A model generated the notes under the pieces. That model searched no databases, was not told the origin of the DNA, and saw nothing but the letters and a program-made list of their open reading frames with translations. The translations under genes were made by a program, and so were the position numbers. This document shows positions 35,460 through 43,378 of a stretch of 64,000 nt of DNA, piece by piece; the first letter of the stretch is position 1, and the number at the start of each line of letters is the position of its first letter. Origin of the DNA: JACDQM01 sp044373315 (GTDB taxonomy: Bacteria; Pseudomonadota; Gammaproteobacteria; Burkholderiales; Burkholderiaceae_C); the NCBI RefSeq assembly GCF_044373315.1, contig NZ_JBILQK010000009.1, positions 12,165 through 76,164 of the forward strand, written 5' to 3'.

Positions 35460-36593
35460 TTACTGCGGTCGCATGGCGTAGAGGCCACCCTTGCGCGTAA
35501 CGACCAGCACCGTGTTGCCGATGGCGACCGGCGCCACGGTGATTTCGGAACCATCGGTGGGCAGGCGCAGCAGGGTCTTGCCACTGTCGCGCGCCAGGAA
35601 GTGCACATAGCCTTCGTAGTCGCCAAACACGACGGTGGCGCCTACGACAAGCGGTGCGCTCAACTTGCGCTGCGTGAACTGCTCGGCTGTCCAGGCGACG
35701 TCGCCATTGGCGATCTTCCAAGCGCTGATGCGGTCCGAAGCATCGGCGCCGATGACGAACTCCGCATCGCCACTGACACCCTGGCGGCCGGCATTGTTGC
35801 GGCTCCAGAGCATCGAGCCACGTTCTGCATTGACACAGCCGACCGCCGACTGGAAGGCGCGGGCACACAGCAGTTCGCCCTGACGGAACATCGGCGCCAC
35901 CAGGTCGGCCAGACGCTCGACCTCGTTGGTGCCGCGCGGATTGGCCACATTCGCCTCCCAGCGCAGCGTGCCGCGCAGAGGGTCGACACCGGCCAGACGC
36001 GGGCCCTGCCCCACCACCAGGGTGTCCTTGTAGGCAGCAATCACACCGGGCTGCGACAAGGTCAGCGGCTCGCCGGGGCGGCGCAGATCCCACAGACGCC
36101 GGCCGTCCAGCGCATCGAAGGCCAACACAGCGCGATCAACCGTCAGCACGAACACGCGCTCACCGGCTACCAAAGGCGCCGCGAACACCGGCGAATTCAA
36201 AGGCTTGCGCCACAGCGGCTTGCCGGCATCCAGCACCACCAGCTCATTGCCACGCGTGACGACGGCGGCAAAACGGCCATCGCTGCCCACGCCAGCAGCC
36301 AGCTTGCCGAGCGGCTCACTGCGCCACAGCACGCTGCCAGTGCCGGCTTGCAAGGCTTGAACCACCCCGTCACCCCCGGCGACGATGAACTGCTCACCCC
36401 TCGCCGCCACAGACAGCGGGAAGCCCGGGCTGTCGAGTTGGCTATTCCAGACCACGCGGCCGGCAATCGAGGGCGTGAGAGCTTCAAGCGCCGCGGGCTT
36501 GACGGCCGGGCCGCTGCTGAAGATCGAGCAGGCTGACAGAAGCAGCGCGGCGCCAAGGGCGCTCAGCGAATGACGATAGGCAGCAATGCTCAC
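35460..36593 (-). CDS. bamB: outer-membrane assembly lipoprotein BamB
   Basis: PQQ-like eight-bladed beta-propeller lipoprotein of the BAM complex. 377 aa. The lipobox LLLSAC puts the lipidated Cys at 22, which fits the outer membrane inner leaflet. The propeller shows as repeats of the type VLAFDALDGRRLWDLR and VWNSQLDSPG across 45-375. The ATG overlaps the stop of the YfgM-like gene by 4 nt. Confidence 0.95.
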   Translation of the reverse strand: MSIAAYRHSLSALGAALLLSACSIFSSGPAVKPAALEALTPSIAGRVVWNSQLDSPGFPLSVAARGEQFIVAGGDGVVQALQAGTGSVLWRSEPLGKLAAGVGSDGRFAAVVTRGNELVVLDAGKPLWRKPLNSPVFAAPLVAGERVFVLTVDRAVLAFDALDGRRLWDLRRPGEPLTLSQPGVIAAYKDTLVVGQGPRLAGVDPLRGTLRWEANVANPRGTNEVERLADLVAPMFRQGELLCARAFQSAVGCVNAERGSMLWSRNNAGRQGVSGDAEFVIGADASDRISAWKIANGDVAWTAEQFTQRKLSAPLVVGATVVFGDYEGYVHFLARDSGKTLLRLPTDGSEITVAPVAIGNTVLVVTRKGGLYAMRPQ

Positions 36594-37270
36594 TGTTTGG
36601 CTCCCTTGGGCGCAGAAGCGGCTTCGTCCGGCGCGGCAACACCCAGGCTCGCCAGCTTGGCTTCGATCACACGGCGGTAATCAAGCTTGGGTTCCATTGC
36701 AGCAAAGGCCTTCTGGTACTCGGCCTTGGCCTGGTCGGGCTTGCCCGTCAGCAGAGCTAGGTCGCCGCGTCGGTCCGCAACCAGCGCCGAAAACTCGACA
36801 CCCTTGACGCCGTCCAGCGTCTTAGCTGCCTCGTCATACTGCTTAGCATCCGCTTGCAGGCCGGCCAGACGCAGACGGGCGATGTCGCGGTACTCGGATT
36901 CGACGGCGTTCTCGGCTGCCCAGCTCAGGCTGGCGCGCGCTGCATCAGCCTGCTCCTTGTCGAGCTGCACCTTGGCTGCCAGCAAGGCAGCCTGCGCGGC
37001 ATAGGTGGTCCTAGGAAAGCGTTCCTTCAGATCCGCCATCACGCGGCCCGCCTTCTCCGCGTCGCCGGCCTTGACGGCACGGTCCAGCTCGTCATACATC
37101 GTGGCGGCCTTGACCGCCTGCTCACGCTGCCAGTACTGCCAGCCGGTCCAGCCAGCAAAGGCCAGCAGGATCAAGGTCAGCAGCCAGGTGATCAGGTTGC
37201 CGTAGCGCTTCCAGAAAGCCTTCAGCTGTTCCAGCTGTTCTTGTTCTTCGAGATCGAGATGCGACGCCAT
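36590..37270 (-). CDS. YfgM-like tetratricopeptide membrane protein
   Basis: 226 aa. A short cytoplasmic N-terminus (LDLEEQEQLEQLKAFWKRYG) precedes one membrane helix at about 25-46 (LITWLLTLILLAFAGWTGWQ). A periplasmic Ala-rich TPR-like domain follows. In E. coli YfgM is an ancillary SecYEG and PpiD partner in periplasmic chaperoning. Its place between hisS and bamB is the conserved one. Confidence 0.92.
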   Translation of the reverse strand: MASHLDLEEQEQLEQLKAFWKRYGNLITWLLTLILLAFAGWTGWQYWQREQAVKAATMYDELDRAVKAGDAEKAGRVMADLKERFPRTTYAAQAALLAAKVQLDKEQADAARASLSWAAENAVESEYRDIARLRLAGLQADAKQYDEAAKTLDGVKGVEFSALVADRRGDLALLTGKPDQAKAEYQKAFAAMEPKLDYRRVIEAKLASLGVAAPDEAASAPKGAKQ

Positions 37271-37314
37271 GTGAAGCTTTGTGGGCTAGAGGTGTAAGGG
37301 GTAAAGAGCCGCGA

Positions 37315-38625
37315 TTATGCGTTGAGCAGCTCGGAGGCCCAGTCGGAAGCCGCATCGATGCGACGGGTGTATTGCGCCGCGCCTTCGTTGCGCAGCGGCT
37401 TGATCGAGACCATGCCCTGGGCCAGTTCGTCCTCGCCGAACACCAGGGCATAGGCTGCGCCGCTGGCATCAGCCTTCTTGAACTGGGATTTCATGCTGGA
37501 CTGGCCCGGATGCAGAATCACGCTGACGCCCGCTGCGCGCAGAACTTCCAGCGCGACCATCACCTGGGGCAAGCCCTGAGCCGAGGGCACGACCGCGTAG
37601 GCATCGGGGGCCGGCGCGGCGGGCGCCACGCCCACCTCTTCCAGCAACAGCAACATGCGTTCCATGCCCATACCGAAGCCAACGGCCGGCGTGGGCTTGC
37701 CGCCCAATTGCTCGATGAGGCCGTCATAGCGGCCGCCGCCGCAGACCGTCCCCTGGGAACCCAGCTTCTCGGTCACCCACTCGAACACAGTGAGGTTGTA
37801 GTAGTCCAGGCCGCGCACCAGGCGCGGGTTGAGGGTGTAGGCAATGCCGGCCGCATCCAGGATGGCGCGCACGCCGTTGAAATGCGCCAGAGAGGCCTCG
37901 CCCAGGAAGTCCAGCAGCTTGGGCGCTGCATTGGCCATGTCCTGCAGGGCCGGGTTCTTGGTGTCCAGCACGCGCAGCGGGTTGGTGTACATGCGGCGTT
38001 GGCTATCCTCGTCCAGCAGGGCCTTGTGCGCTTCCAGGTGGAGCACCAGGGCCTCGCGGTGGGCGCGGCGCTCCTCGGGCGCACCCAGGCAGTTCAGTTC
38101 CAGGCGAACATGTTCGCCGTCCTTAAGGCCCAGTTCGCGCAGCAGACGGCAGCCAAGCAGGATGACCTCGGCGTCCACATCCGGACCGTGGAAGCCCAGG
38201 GCCTCCACGCCCATCTGGTGGAACTGGCGGTAGCGCCCCTTCTGCGGCTTCTCGCGGCGGAACATGGGGCCGAAGTAGTAGAGCCGGCGGCCCGAATCGC
38301 GCAGGAAGCTGTGCTCGATCATGGCGCGCACCACACCCGCAGTCATCTCGGGGCGCAGGGCCAGATGCTCTGCCTGGCCATGCTTGTCGGCACGGTCCTC
38401 GAAGGCATACATCTCCTTCTCGACGATATCGGTCACCTCGCCGATGCCTCGCACGAACAGCGCCGTGGGTTCGACGATGGGCGTGCGCACGTTCTGGTAG
38501 CCATAGCGCTGCAGCACCGAGCGCATCTTGGCTTCCAGCCACTCCCAGCGCGCCGAGTCTGGCGGCAGGATGTCGTTCATGCCCTTCACAGCCTGCAAGG
38601 GCTGGAGCTTCTTCTGTTCGGTCAT
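37315..38625 (-). CDS. hisS: histidyl-tRNA synthetase
   Basis: Class IIa synthetase charging tRNA-His. 436 aa. Motif 1 region QAVKGMNDILPPDSARWEWL, motif 2 FRREKPQKGRYRQFHQMGVE, the His-specific LVRGLDYYNLTVFEWV, and motif 3 AVGFGMGMERMLLLLEE are all present. The C-terminal anticodon-binding domain covers about 335-430. It is flanked by ispG (21-nt gap) and the YfgM-like gene. Confidence 0.98.
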   Translation of the reverse strand: MTEQKKLQPLQAVKGMNDILPPDSARWEWLEAKMRSVLQRYGYQNVRTPIVEPTALFVRGIGEVTDIVEKEMYAFEDRADKHGQAEHLALRPEMTAGVVRAMIEHSFLRDSGRRLYYFGPMFRREKPQKGRYRQFHQMGVEALGFHGPDVDAEVILLGCRLLRELGLKDGEHVRLELNCLGAPEERRAHREALVLHLEAHKALLDEDSQRRMYTNPLRVLDTKNPALQDMANAAPKLLDFLGEASLAHFNGVRAILDAAGIAYTLNPRLVRGLDYYNLTVFEWVTEKLGSQGTVCGGGRYDGLIEQLGGKPTPAVGFGMGMERMLLLLEEVGVAPAAPAPDAYAVVPSAQGLPQVMVALEVLRAAGVSVILHPGQSSMKSQFKKADASGAAYALVFGEDELAQGMVSIKPLRNEGAAQYTRRIDAASDWASELLNA

Positions 38626-38646
38626 TGTTGTTCTTCGCGCTCGGGC

Positions 38647-39930
38647 TCAGGCAGCTGCGCCACCAAAGCGCTTCTCGATGTAGTTCTCGACCAGCGCGTG
38701 GAACTCGCTGGCGATGTTTTCGCCGCGCAGCGTCAGAGCCTTCTCTCCGTCGATGAAGACAGGTGCCGCAGGCGCCTCGCCCGTCCCCGGGAGGCTGATG
38801 CCGATGTCGGCATGCTTGCTCTCGCCGGGTCCATTGACGATGCAGCCCATGACTGCGACCTTAAGGTTCTCCACGCCAGGGTATTTGCCGCGCCAGATCG
38901 GCATCTGTGCACGCAGGAAATCGTCGATCTGCTTGGCCAACTCCTGGAAGGTGGTGCTGGTGGTGCGCCCGCAGCCTGGGCAGGCCGTCACACTGGGGTT
39001 GAAGGCGCGCAGGCCCAGCGACTGCAGGATCTCCAGCGCGACCGCCACTTCCTGGGTGCGTGACTCGCCAGGTTGCGGCGTAAGGGAGACGCGGATAGTG
39101 TCGCCAATGCCCTCCTGCAGCAGCACCGCCAGCGCCGTAGCTGAAGCCACCGTGCCTTTGGTACCCATGCCTGCCTCGGTCAGGCCGAGATGAAGCGCGT
39201 AATCGCAGCGCTCGTTCAGCGCGCGATAGACCGAGATCAGGTCCTGCACACCGCTGACCTTGCAGCTGATGATGATGTTGTCCGGGTTCATGCCCAGCTC
39301 GCGCGCATACTCGGCCGAGCTAAGCGCCGACTGGATCAATGCCTGATACATCACCTGCTGACTATCCCAGGGCTGCTGGCGCTTGGCGTTCTCGTCCATC
39401 ATCGCGGCGAGCAGCTCCTGATCCAGACTGCCCCAGTTGACGCCGATGCGCACGACCTTGTCGTACTTGATCGCCGCCTCGATCATCTGCGCGAACTGAC
39501 GGTCCTTCTTGTCGCCCTTGCCCACATTGCCAGGGTTGATGCGGTACTTGGACAGGGCCTGTGCCATGGCCGGATAGTCGGTCAGCAGGCGATGGCCGTT
39601 GTAGTGGAAGTCGCCGACCAACGGCACATCGATGCCCATGCGGTCGAGTTGCTCGCGGATGTGCGGCACAGCCTCGGCGGCCTCAGGCGTATTGACAGTT
39701 ATGCGCACCAACTCCGATCCAGCGATCGCCAGTTCCTTGACCTGGATCGCCGTGCCGATCACGTCCACCGTGTCGGTGTTGGTCATCGATTGCACACGCA
39801 CCGGGGCGTCGCCACCGATGGTTACGATCCGCGAACCGCAGCGCACGGTGGCCTGACGGCTGCGACGAGCTCCCGGCCGGGCGGCTGCGATCATGTCCAG
39901 ACCAGCGCGCAAATTGCTGCTCTCACTCAT
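38647..39930 (-). CDS. ispG: 4-hydroxy-3-methylbut-2-en-1-yl diphosphate synthase
   Basis: Fe-S enzyme of the penultimate MEP-pathway step, MEcPP to HMBPP. 427 aa. The TIM-barrel half begins VRCGSRIVTIGGDAPVRVQSMTNTD-like sequence at about 29, of which the last residues are diagnostic. The 4Fe-4S ligands are in TACPGCGRTTS and GCIVNGPGESKHADIG. It has the long spacer typical of beta-proteobacterial enzymes. It shares the cluster with hisS and rodZ. Confidence 0.97.
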   Translation of the reverse strand: MSESSNLRAGLDMIAAARPGARRSRQATVRCGSRIVTIGGDAPVRVQSMTNTDTVDVIGTAIQVKELAIAGSELVRITVNTPEAAEAVPHIREQLDRMGIDVPLVGDFHYNGHRLLTDYPAMAQALSKYRINPGNVGKGDKKDRQFAQMIEAAIKYDKVVRIGVNWGSLDQELLAAMMDENAKRQQPWDSQQVMYQALIQSALSSAEYARELGMNPDNIIISCKVSGVQDLISVYRALNERCDYALHLGLTEAGMGTKGTVASATALAVLLQEGIGDTIRVSLTPQPGESRTQEVAVALEILQSLGLRAFNPSVTACPGCGRTTSTTFQELAKQIDDFLRAQMPIWRGKYPGVENLKVAVMGCIVNGPGESKHADIGISLPGTGEAPAAPVFIDGEKALTLRGENIASEFHALVENYIEKRFGGAAA

Positions 39931-39958
39931 ATTCGATCTATTGCTCAGTTGAGAGGGT

Positions 39959-40852
39959 TCAGTTCAGTTCGATGCGTGCCACATTGTCCTTGGACCGCGC
40001 CAGCAGATCGAAGGGCACACCACGCAGCGTCAGCTCAGTGCCGGCCACATTGCCCACGCGCAGCCGGGCCGGAAGGGCGAGCTCAAGTTCAGCCTGTTCT
40101 TCGGCGCGCATCAGCTTGGAATACACCACCTGCCCGCGCGCATCAGTCAGCTCCACCCAGGTTTCTGCGCTGGCGCGCAAGCGCACCGGCGCCATGCCAG
40201 GCTGCGCCGAGACGGCGACGCCGGATGGTGGCGCCGATGGCGGGGCAGGCGGCACGGTCAGCAGTGGCTGCACCACAGCAACACTGGCAGCGACAGCCGG
40301 CGTCACGGCCGTTAGTGGTGGCTGCGCAGCAGCCTGGCTGGCTGGCAGATCGAGCGGCAGCAGCGGCGATGAGGCTTCACTGACCGCCGGCGCTGCACCG
40401 CCGAAGGCCGTCCAGCGCTCAGGCAAGAGATAGATCAACAGCGCAGCCAGCAGCAAAAGCAACGGCCCCCAGACCACCGGACGCTTGAAGGCATCGAAGG
40501 ACATGCCTTCGTCCTGCGTCGGGCGCTCGCGGAAGGGCTGATTCAGACCGTAGGACACCCGTTCCAGCGAACCGCCGCTGCTGGGTGGCAACAAGGCGAG
40601 CACCGGCGCCGCATCCACCTTCAGCACGCGGCACATCGCCGTGGCCAAAGCGCGCGCAAAAGTAGCGTCAGGCAGTGCCTGGTAGCGATCAGCCTCCAGG
40701 GCCTCCAGCTTCGATTGCGGCACCTTGAGCTGAACCGACAACGCGGCAATGTGCAGGCCTTTGGCCAGACGGGCCTGTTTCAGCAAGGCTCCGGCTGACA
40801 GCGCTGCCTTGGGAGCATCGCTGACGCCGGATTCACTCAAGATCGCTGACAT
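39959..40852 (-). CDS. rodZ: RodZ-like cytoskeletal protein (HTH plus DUF4115)
   Basis: 297 aa bitopic protein linking MreB to the membrane and cell-shape machinery. A cytoplasmic Cro-type HTH lies at about 20-85 (GALLKQARLAKGLHIAALS, LEALEADRYQALP). One membrane helix is at about 140-162 (LLLLLAALLIYLLP). An Ala/Pro/Val-rich linker and the periplasmic DUF4115 domain (VELTDARGQVVYSKLM) follow. The ATG at 40852 is chosen because AGGGGAG lies just upstream. The ATG at 40870 overlaps pilW but lacks a better site. Confidence 0.92.
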   Translation of the reverse strand: MSAILSESGVSDAPKAALSAGALLKQARLAKGLHIAALSVQLKVPQSKLEALEADRYQALPDATFARALATAMCRVLKVDAAPVLALLPPSSGGSLERVSYGLNQPFRERPTQDEGMSFDAFKRPVVWGPLLLLLAALLIYLLPERWTAFGGAAPAVSEASSPLLPLDLPASQAAAQPPLTAVTPAVAASVAVVQPLLTVPPAPPSAPPSGVAVSAQPGMAPVRLRASAETWVELTDARGQVVYSKLMRAEEQAELELALPARLRVGNVAGTELTLRGVPFDLLARSKDNVARIELN

Positions 40853-40862
40853 CCGCTCCCCT

Positions 40863-41672
40863 TCATTCATCGTACTGGCCCTTGTCGAGCAGTTCTTTCT
40901 CACGCGACTGCGGGAAGCGCTGACGCAGTCGCTGGCTCAGCTCGTCAACGGTTGCGCGATTGCCCATCCGACGCTCAATGCGCAAGCCCAACCACAGGCT
41001 TTCCGCGTTGCTCAATTCGGGCTGGTCATTGACGCGTTTAGCGTAGAAGCGCGCACGCTCCAACTGGCCGGCACGGAACAGCACATCCGCCAGGTTGACC
41101 GCAATGGCCGGGCTGGCAGGGTCCATCTCGAAGGCGCGCGAGAGCGAGCGCTCAGCCTCGACCGGTCGGCCCGAACGGGCCTCGCACACGCCTTTGGCCA
41201 GCAGCGTGCGGCCCATGCCGCGGTACTGTGGCTGCGCAAGCGCAAGATCGAACTGCCCAAAGGCCTCGCTCCAGCGCCGCTGCTGACAGAGGAACCATCC
41301 GTAGTTGTGCAGCGTGTCGCCGTCGCGCGGGTAAAGGCTCAGCGTACGCCGAAAACTCTCGTCCGCCAGAGCCATCTCACCCAGGGCCGCGTAGACCAGG
41401 CCGCGCAGGTTGAGGGCCTCGCGATAGTCGGGCTTGGCGGCCAGGGACTGCTTGATCTCGTCAAGCGCGGTGTTGTGCTGTCCGCGCGCGAAGTAGCCGG
41501 CCGCGAGCTCAACACGCACAGCGGCGCGCCGATCAGCATCGGTCTGGTCGGACGCGGTACGCGGCTCGGAACCGCTGCCTGCCTGCGGACCGGCACATGC
41601 CGACAGCAACGCCAGCAAACCGGCACCAGCCAGCAACTGCCACTGAGTGAACCTTTGGCGAAGTGCTCTCAT
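40863..41672 (-). CDS. pilW: type IV pilus biogenesis/stability lipoprotein PilW (PilF)
   Basis: TPR pilotin that carries the PilQ secretin to the outer membrane. 269 aa with lipobox LLALLSAC (Cys26). Several TPR units run from about 55 to 250 (for example AAGYFARGQHNTALDEIKQS and YREALNLRGLVYAALGEMAL). It overlaps rlmN by 4 nt, a common arrangement in beta- and gamma-proteobacteria. No other pilus genes are in the window. Confidence 0.93.
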   Translation of the reverse strand: MRALRQRFTQWQLLAGAGLLALLSACAGPQAGSGSEPRTASDQTDADRRAAVRVELAAGYFARGQHNTALDEIKQSLAAKPDYREALNLRGLVYAALGEMALADESFRRTLSLYPRDGDTLHNYGWFLCQQRRWSEAFGQFDLALAQPQYRGMGRTLLAKGVCEARSGRPVEAERSLSRAFEMDPASPAIAVNLADVLFRAGQLERARFYAKRVNDQPELSNAESLWLGLRIERRMGNRATVDELSQRLRQRFPQSREKELLDKGQYDE

Positions 41673-42811
41673 GGACGCGATGTCTCCTTGGCTGGAACAA
41701 CCGTGCCGCGCCGATGCACCCGCACCGGTGCGCGCACCATGCGCTCGTGAGCGCGGGTTCGGTCCTGCACTTCGCCGGCCAACTGGCCGCAGGCCGCATC
41801 GATATCGTCACCGCGCGTCTTGCGCACGGTGGTCACCAACCCGGCCTTGATCAGCACCTCGGCAAACGCCATCACGCGCTCGCGAGAGCTGCGTTTCAGG
41901 CCCGAGGCAGGGAAGGGGTTGAAGGGAATCAGGTTCAGCTTGCACGAGACCTTGCCGCGCAGCAGTGCCACCAGTTCCTCGGCCTGCTCCGGCGAATCAT
42001 TGACGCCGTCGAGCATGCAGTATTCAAAGGTGATGAAGTCGCGCGGCGCCTTGTCCAGATAGCGATTGCAGGCCTCGAGCAACTCGGCAATCGGGTATTT
42101 CTTGTTCAGCGGCACCAGCTGATCGCGTAGAGGATCACTCGGTGCATGCAAGGACACCGCCAACGCCACCGGGCAATCGTCACGCAGCCGGTCGATCATG
42201 GGCACCACGCCCGAGGTCGACACGGTCACACGCCGGCGCGACAGGCCATAGCCATGGTCGTCCAGCATCACCTTGAGGGCTGGCACCAGCGCTGTGTAGT
42301 TCTGCAGCGGCTCACCCATACCCATCATCACCACATTGGTGATCTGGCGTTCGGTGCTCTGGCCGCGCAGTCGCAGGCTGTGCTCGGCATACCAGAGCTG
42401 GGCCAGGATCTCCCAAGTCTCGAGGTTGCGGCTAAAGCCCTGGTGGCCGGTGGAGCAGAACCGGCAGCCGACGGCGCAGCCGGCCTGACTGGACACGCAA
42501 AGCGTGCCGCGGTCGTCTTCGGGAATGAATACCGCTTCGACGGCATTGCCGGCACCGACGTCGAACAACCATTTGATTGTGCCGTCGGTCGAAACATGTT
42601 CGGAGATCACGGGCAGCGCCGCGATATGGGCCTTGTCGCGCAGCTTCTCGCGCAAGGACTTGGCAAGGTCGCTCATCTGATCGAAATCAGCGGCGCCTTT
42701 CTGATGGATCCAACGAAACAGCTGGGTGGCGCGAAAACGCTTTTCACCCAGCTGCTCGCAAAACGCAGCCAGGCCTTCCAGATCGAATCCAAGCAGGTTG
42801 ACTGCGTTCAT
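41669..42811 (-). CDS. rlmN: dual-specificity RNA methyltransferase RlmN
   Basis: Radical-SAM enzyme methylating C2 of A2503 in 23S rRNA and A37 in some tRNAs. 380 aa from the ATG at 42811, with GGAGG 7 nt upstream. The cluster ligands are Cys112, Cys116 and Cys119 in GCAVGCRFCSTG. The methyl-carrying Cys lies in DIDAACGQLAGEV near the C-terminus. The ATG at 42847 in the same frame lies before the ribosome site and was rejected. Confidence 0.97.
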   Translation of the reverse strand: MNAVNLLGFDLEGLAAFCEQLGEKRFRATQLFRWIHQKGAADFDQMSDLAKSLREKLRDKAHIAALPVISEHVSTDGTIKWLFDVGAGNAVEAVFIPEDDRGTLCVSSQAGCAVGCRFCSTGHQGFSRNLETWEILAQLWYAEHSLRLRGQSTERQITNVVMMGMGEPLQNYTALVPALKVMLDDHGYGLSRRRVTVSTSGVVPMIDRLRDDCPVALAVSLHAPSDPLRDQLVPLNKKYPIAELLEACNRYLDKAPRDFITFEYCMLDGVNDSPEQAEELVALLRGKVSCKLNLIPFNPFPASGLKRSSRERVMAFAEVLIKAGLVTTVRKTRGDDIDAACGQLAGEVQDRTRAHERMVRAPVRVHRRGTVVPAKETSRP

Positions 42812-42863
42812 GGTCTTGCCTCCATCCATGGCCTCATGGCCAGTCACCAGAGGCAGCGCCGAC

Positions 42864-43289
42864 TCAGCGGCTGTAAACGTTCATGCCAGGGAAGAAGAAT
42901 GCCACTTCAGCTGCGGCGGTCTCGGGAGCGTCCGAGCCGTGCACGGCATTGGCATCGATGCTGTCGGCGAAATCGGCGCGGATGGTGCCTTTTTCGGCCT
43001 TCTTCGGGTCGGTAGCGCCCATCAGGTCGCGGTTCTTCAGGATGGCGCTCTCACCCTCCAGCGCCTGGATCATCACCGGGCCGGAGATCATGAAGCTGAC
43101 CAGATCATTGAAGAAGGGGCGTGCCTTGTGCACGGCGTAGAAAGCTTCCGCTTCACCGCGCGACAGGTGAACCATCTTGGCAGCGACGACCTTCAGGCCG
43201 GCGCCTTCAAAACGGGCGTAGATCTGGCCGATCACGTTCTTGGCAACTGCGTCGGGCTTGATGATGGAAAGGGTACGTTCGATAGCCAT
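42864..43289 (-). CDS. ndk: nucleoside diphosphate kinase
   Basis: Balances NTP and dNTP pools by phosphotransfer through a His. 141 aa. ERTLSIIKPDAVAKNVIG opens the protein, and His117 in NAVHGSDAPETA is the phosphocarrier. The ATG at 43289 follows AGGAG (6-10 nt upstream). TACAAT at 43328-43333 could be a -10 box. A TTGACA at 43356-43361 is present, but 22 nt away, too far for a standard promoter. Confidence 0.98.
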   Translation of the reverse strand: MAIERTLSIIKPDAVAKNVIGQIYARFEGAGLKVVAAKMVHLSRGEAEAFYAVHKARPFFNDLVSFMISGPVMIQALEGESAILKNRDLMGATDPKKAEKGTIRADFADSIDANAVHGSDAPETAAAEVAFFFPGMNVYSR

Positions 43290-43378
43290 TTTTTTCTCCT
43301 GAAATCTGGGACTTGGCAAAGCTTTAGATTGTAGCGCTTGATGTTGTCAGCCCGGTGTCAAGCCGGACGGTCCGCGCT

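Noticed and set aside
43328..43361. TTGACA and TACAAT upstream of ndk as a promoter
   Set aside because: The spacer is 22 nt, outside the normal range; only the -10 is mentioned as a candidate.
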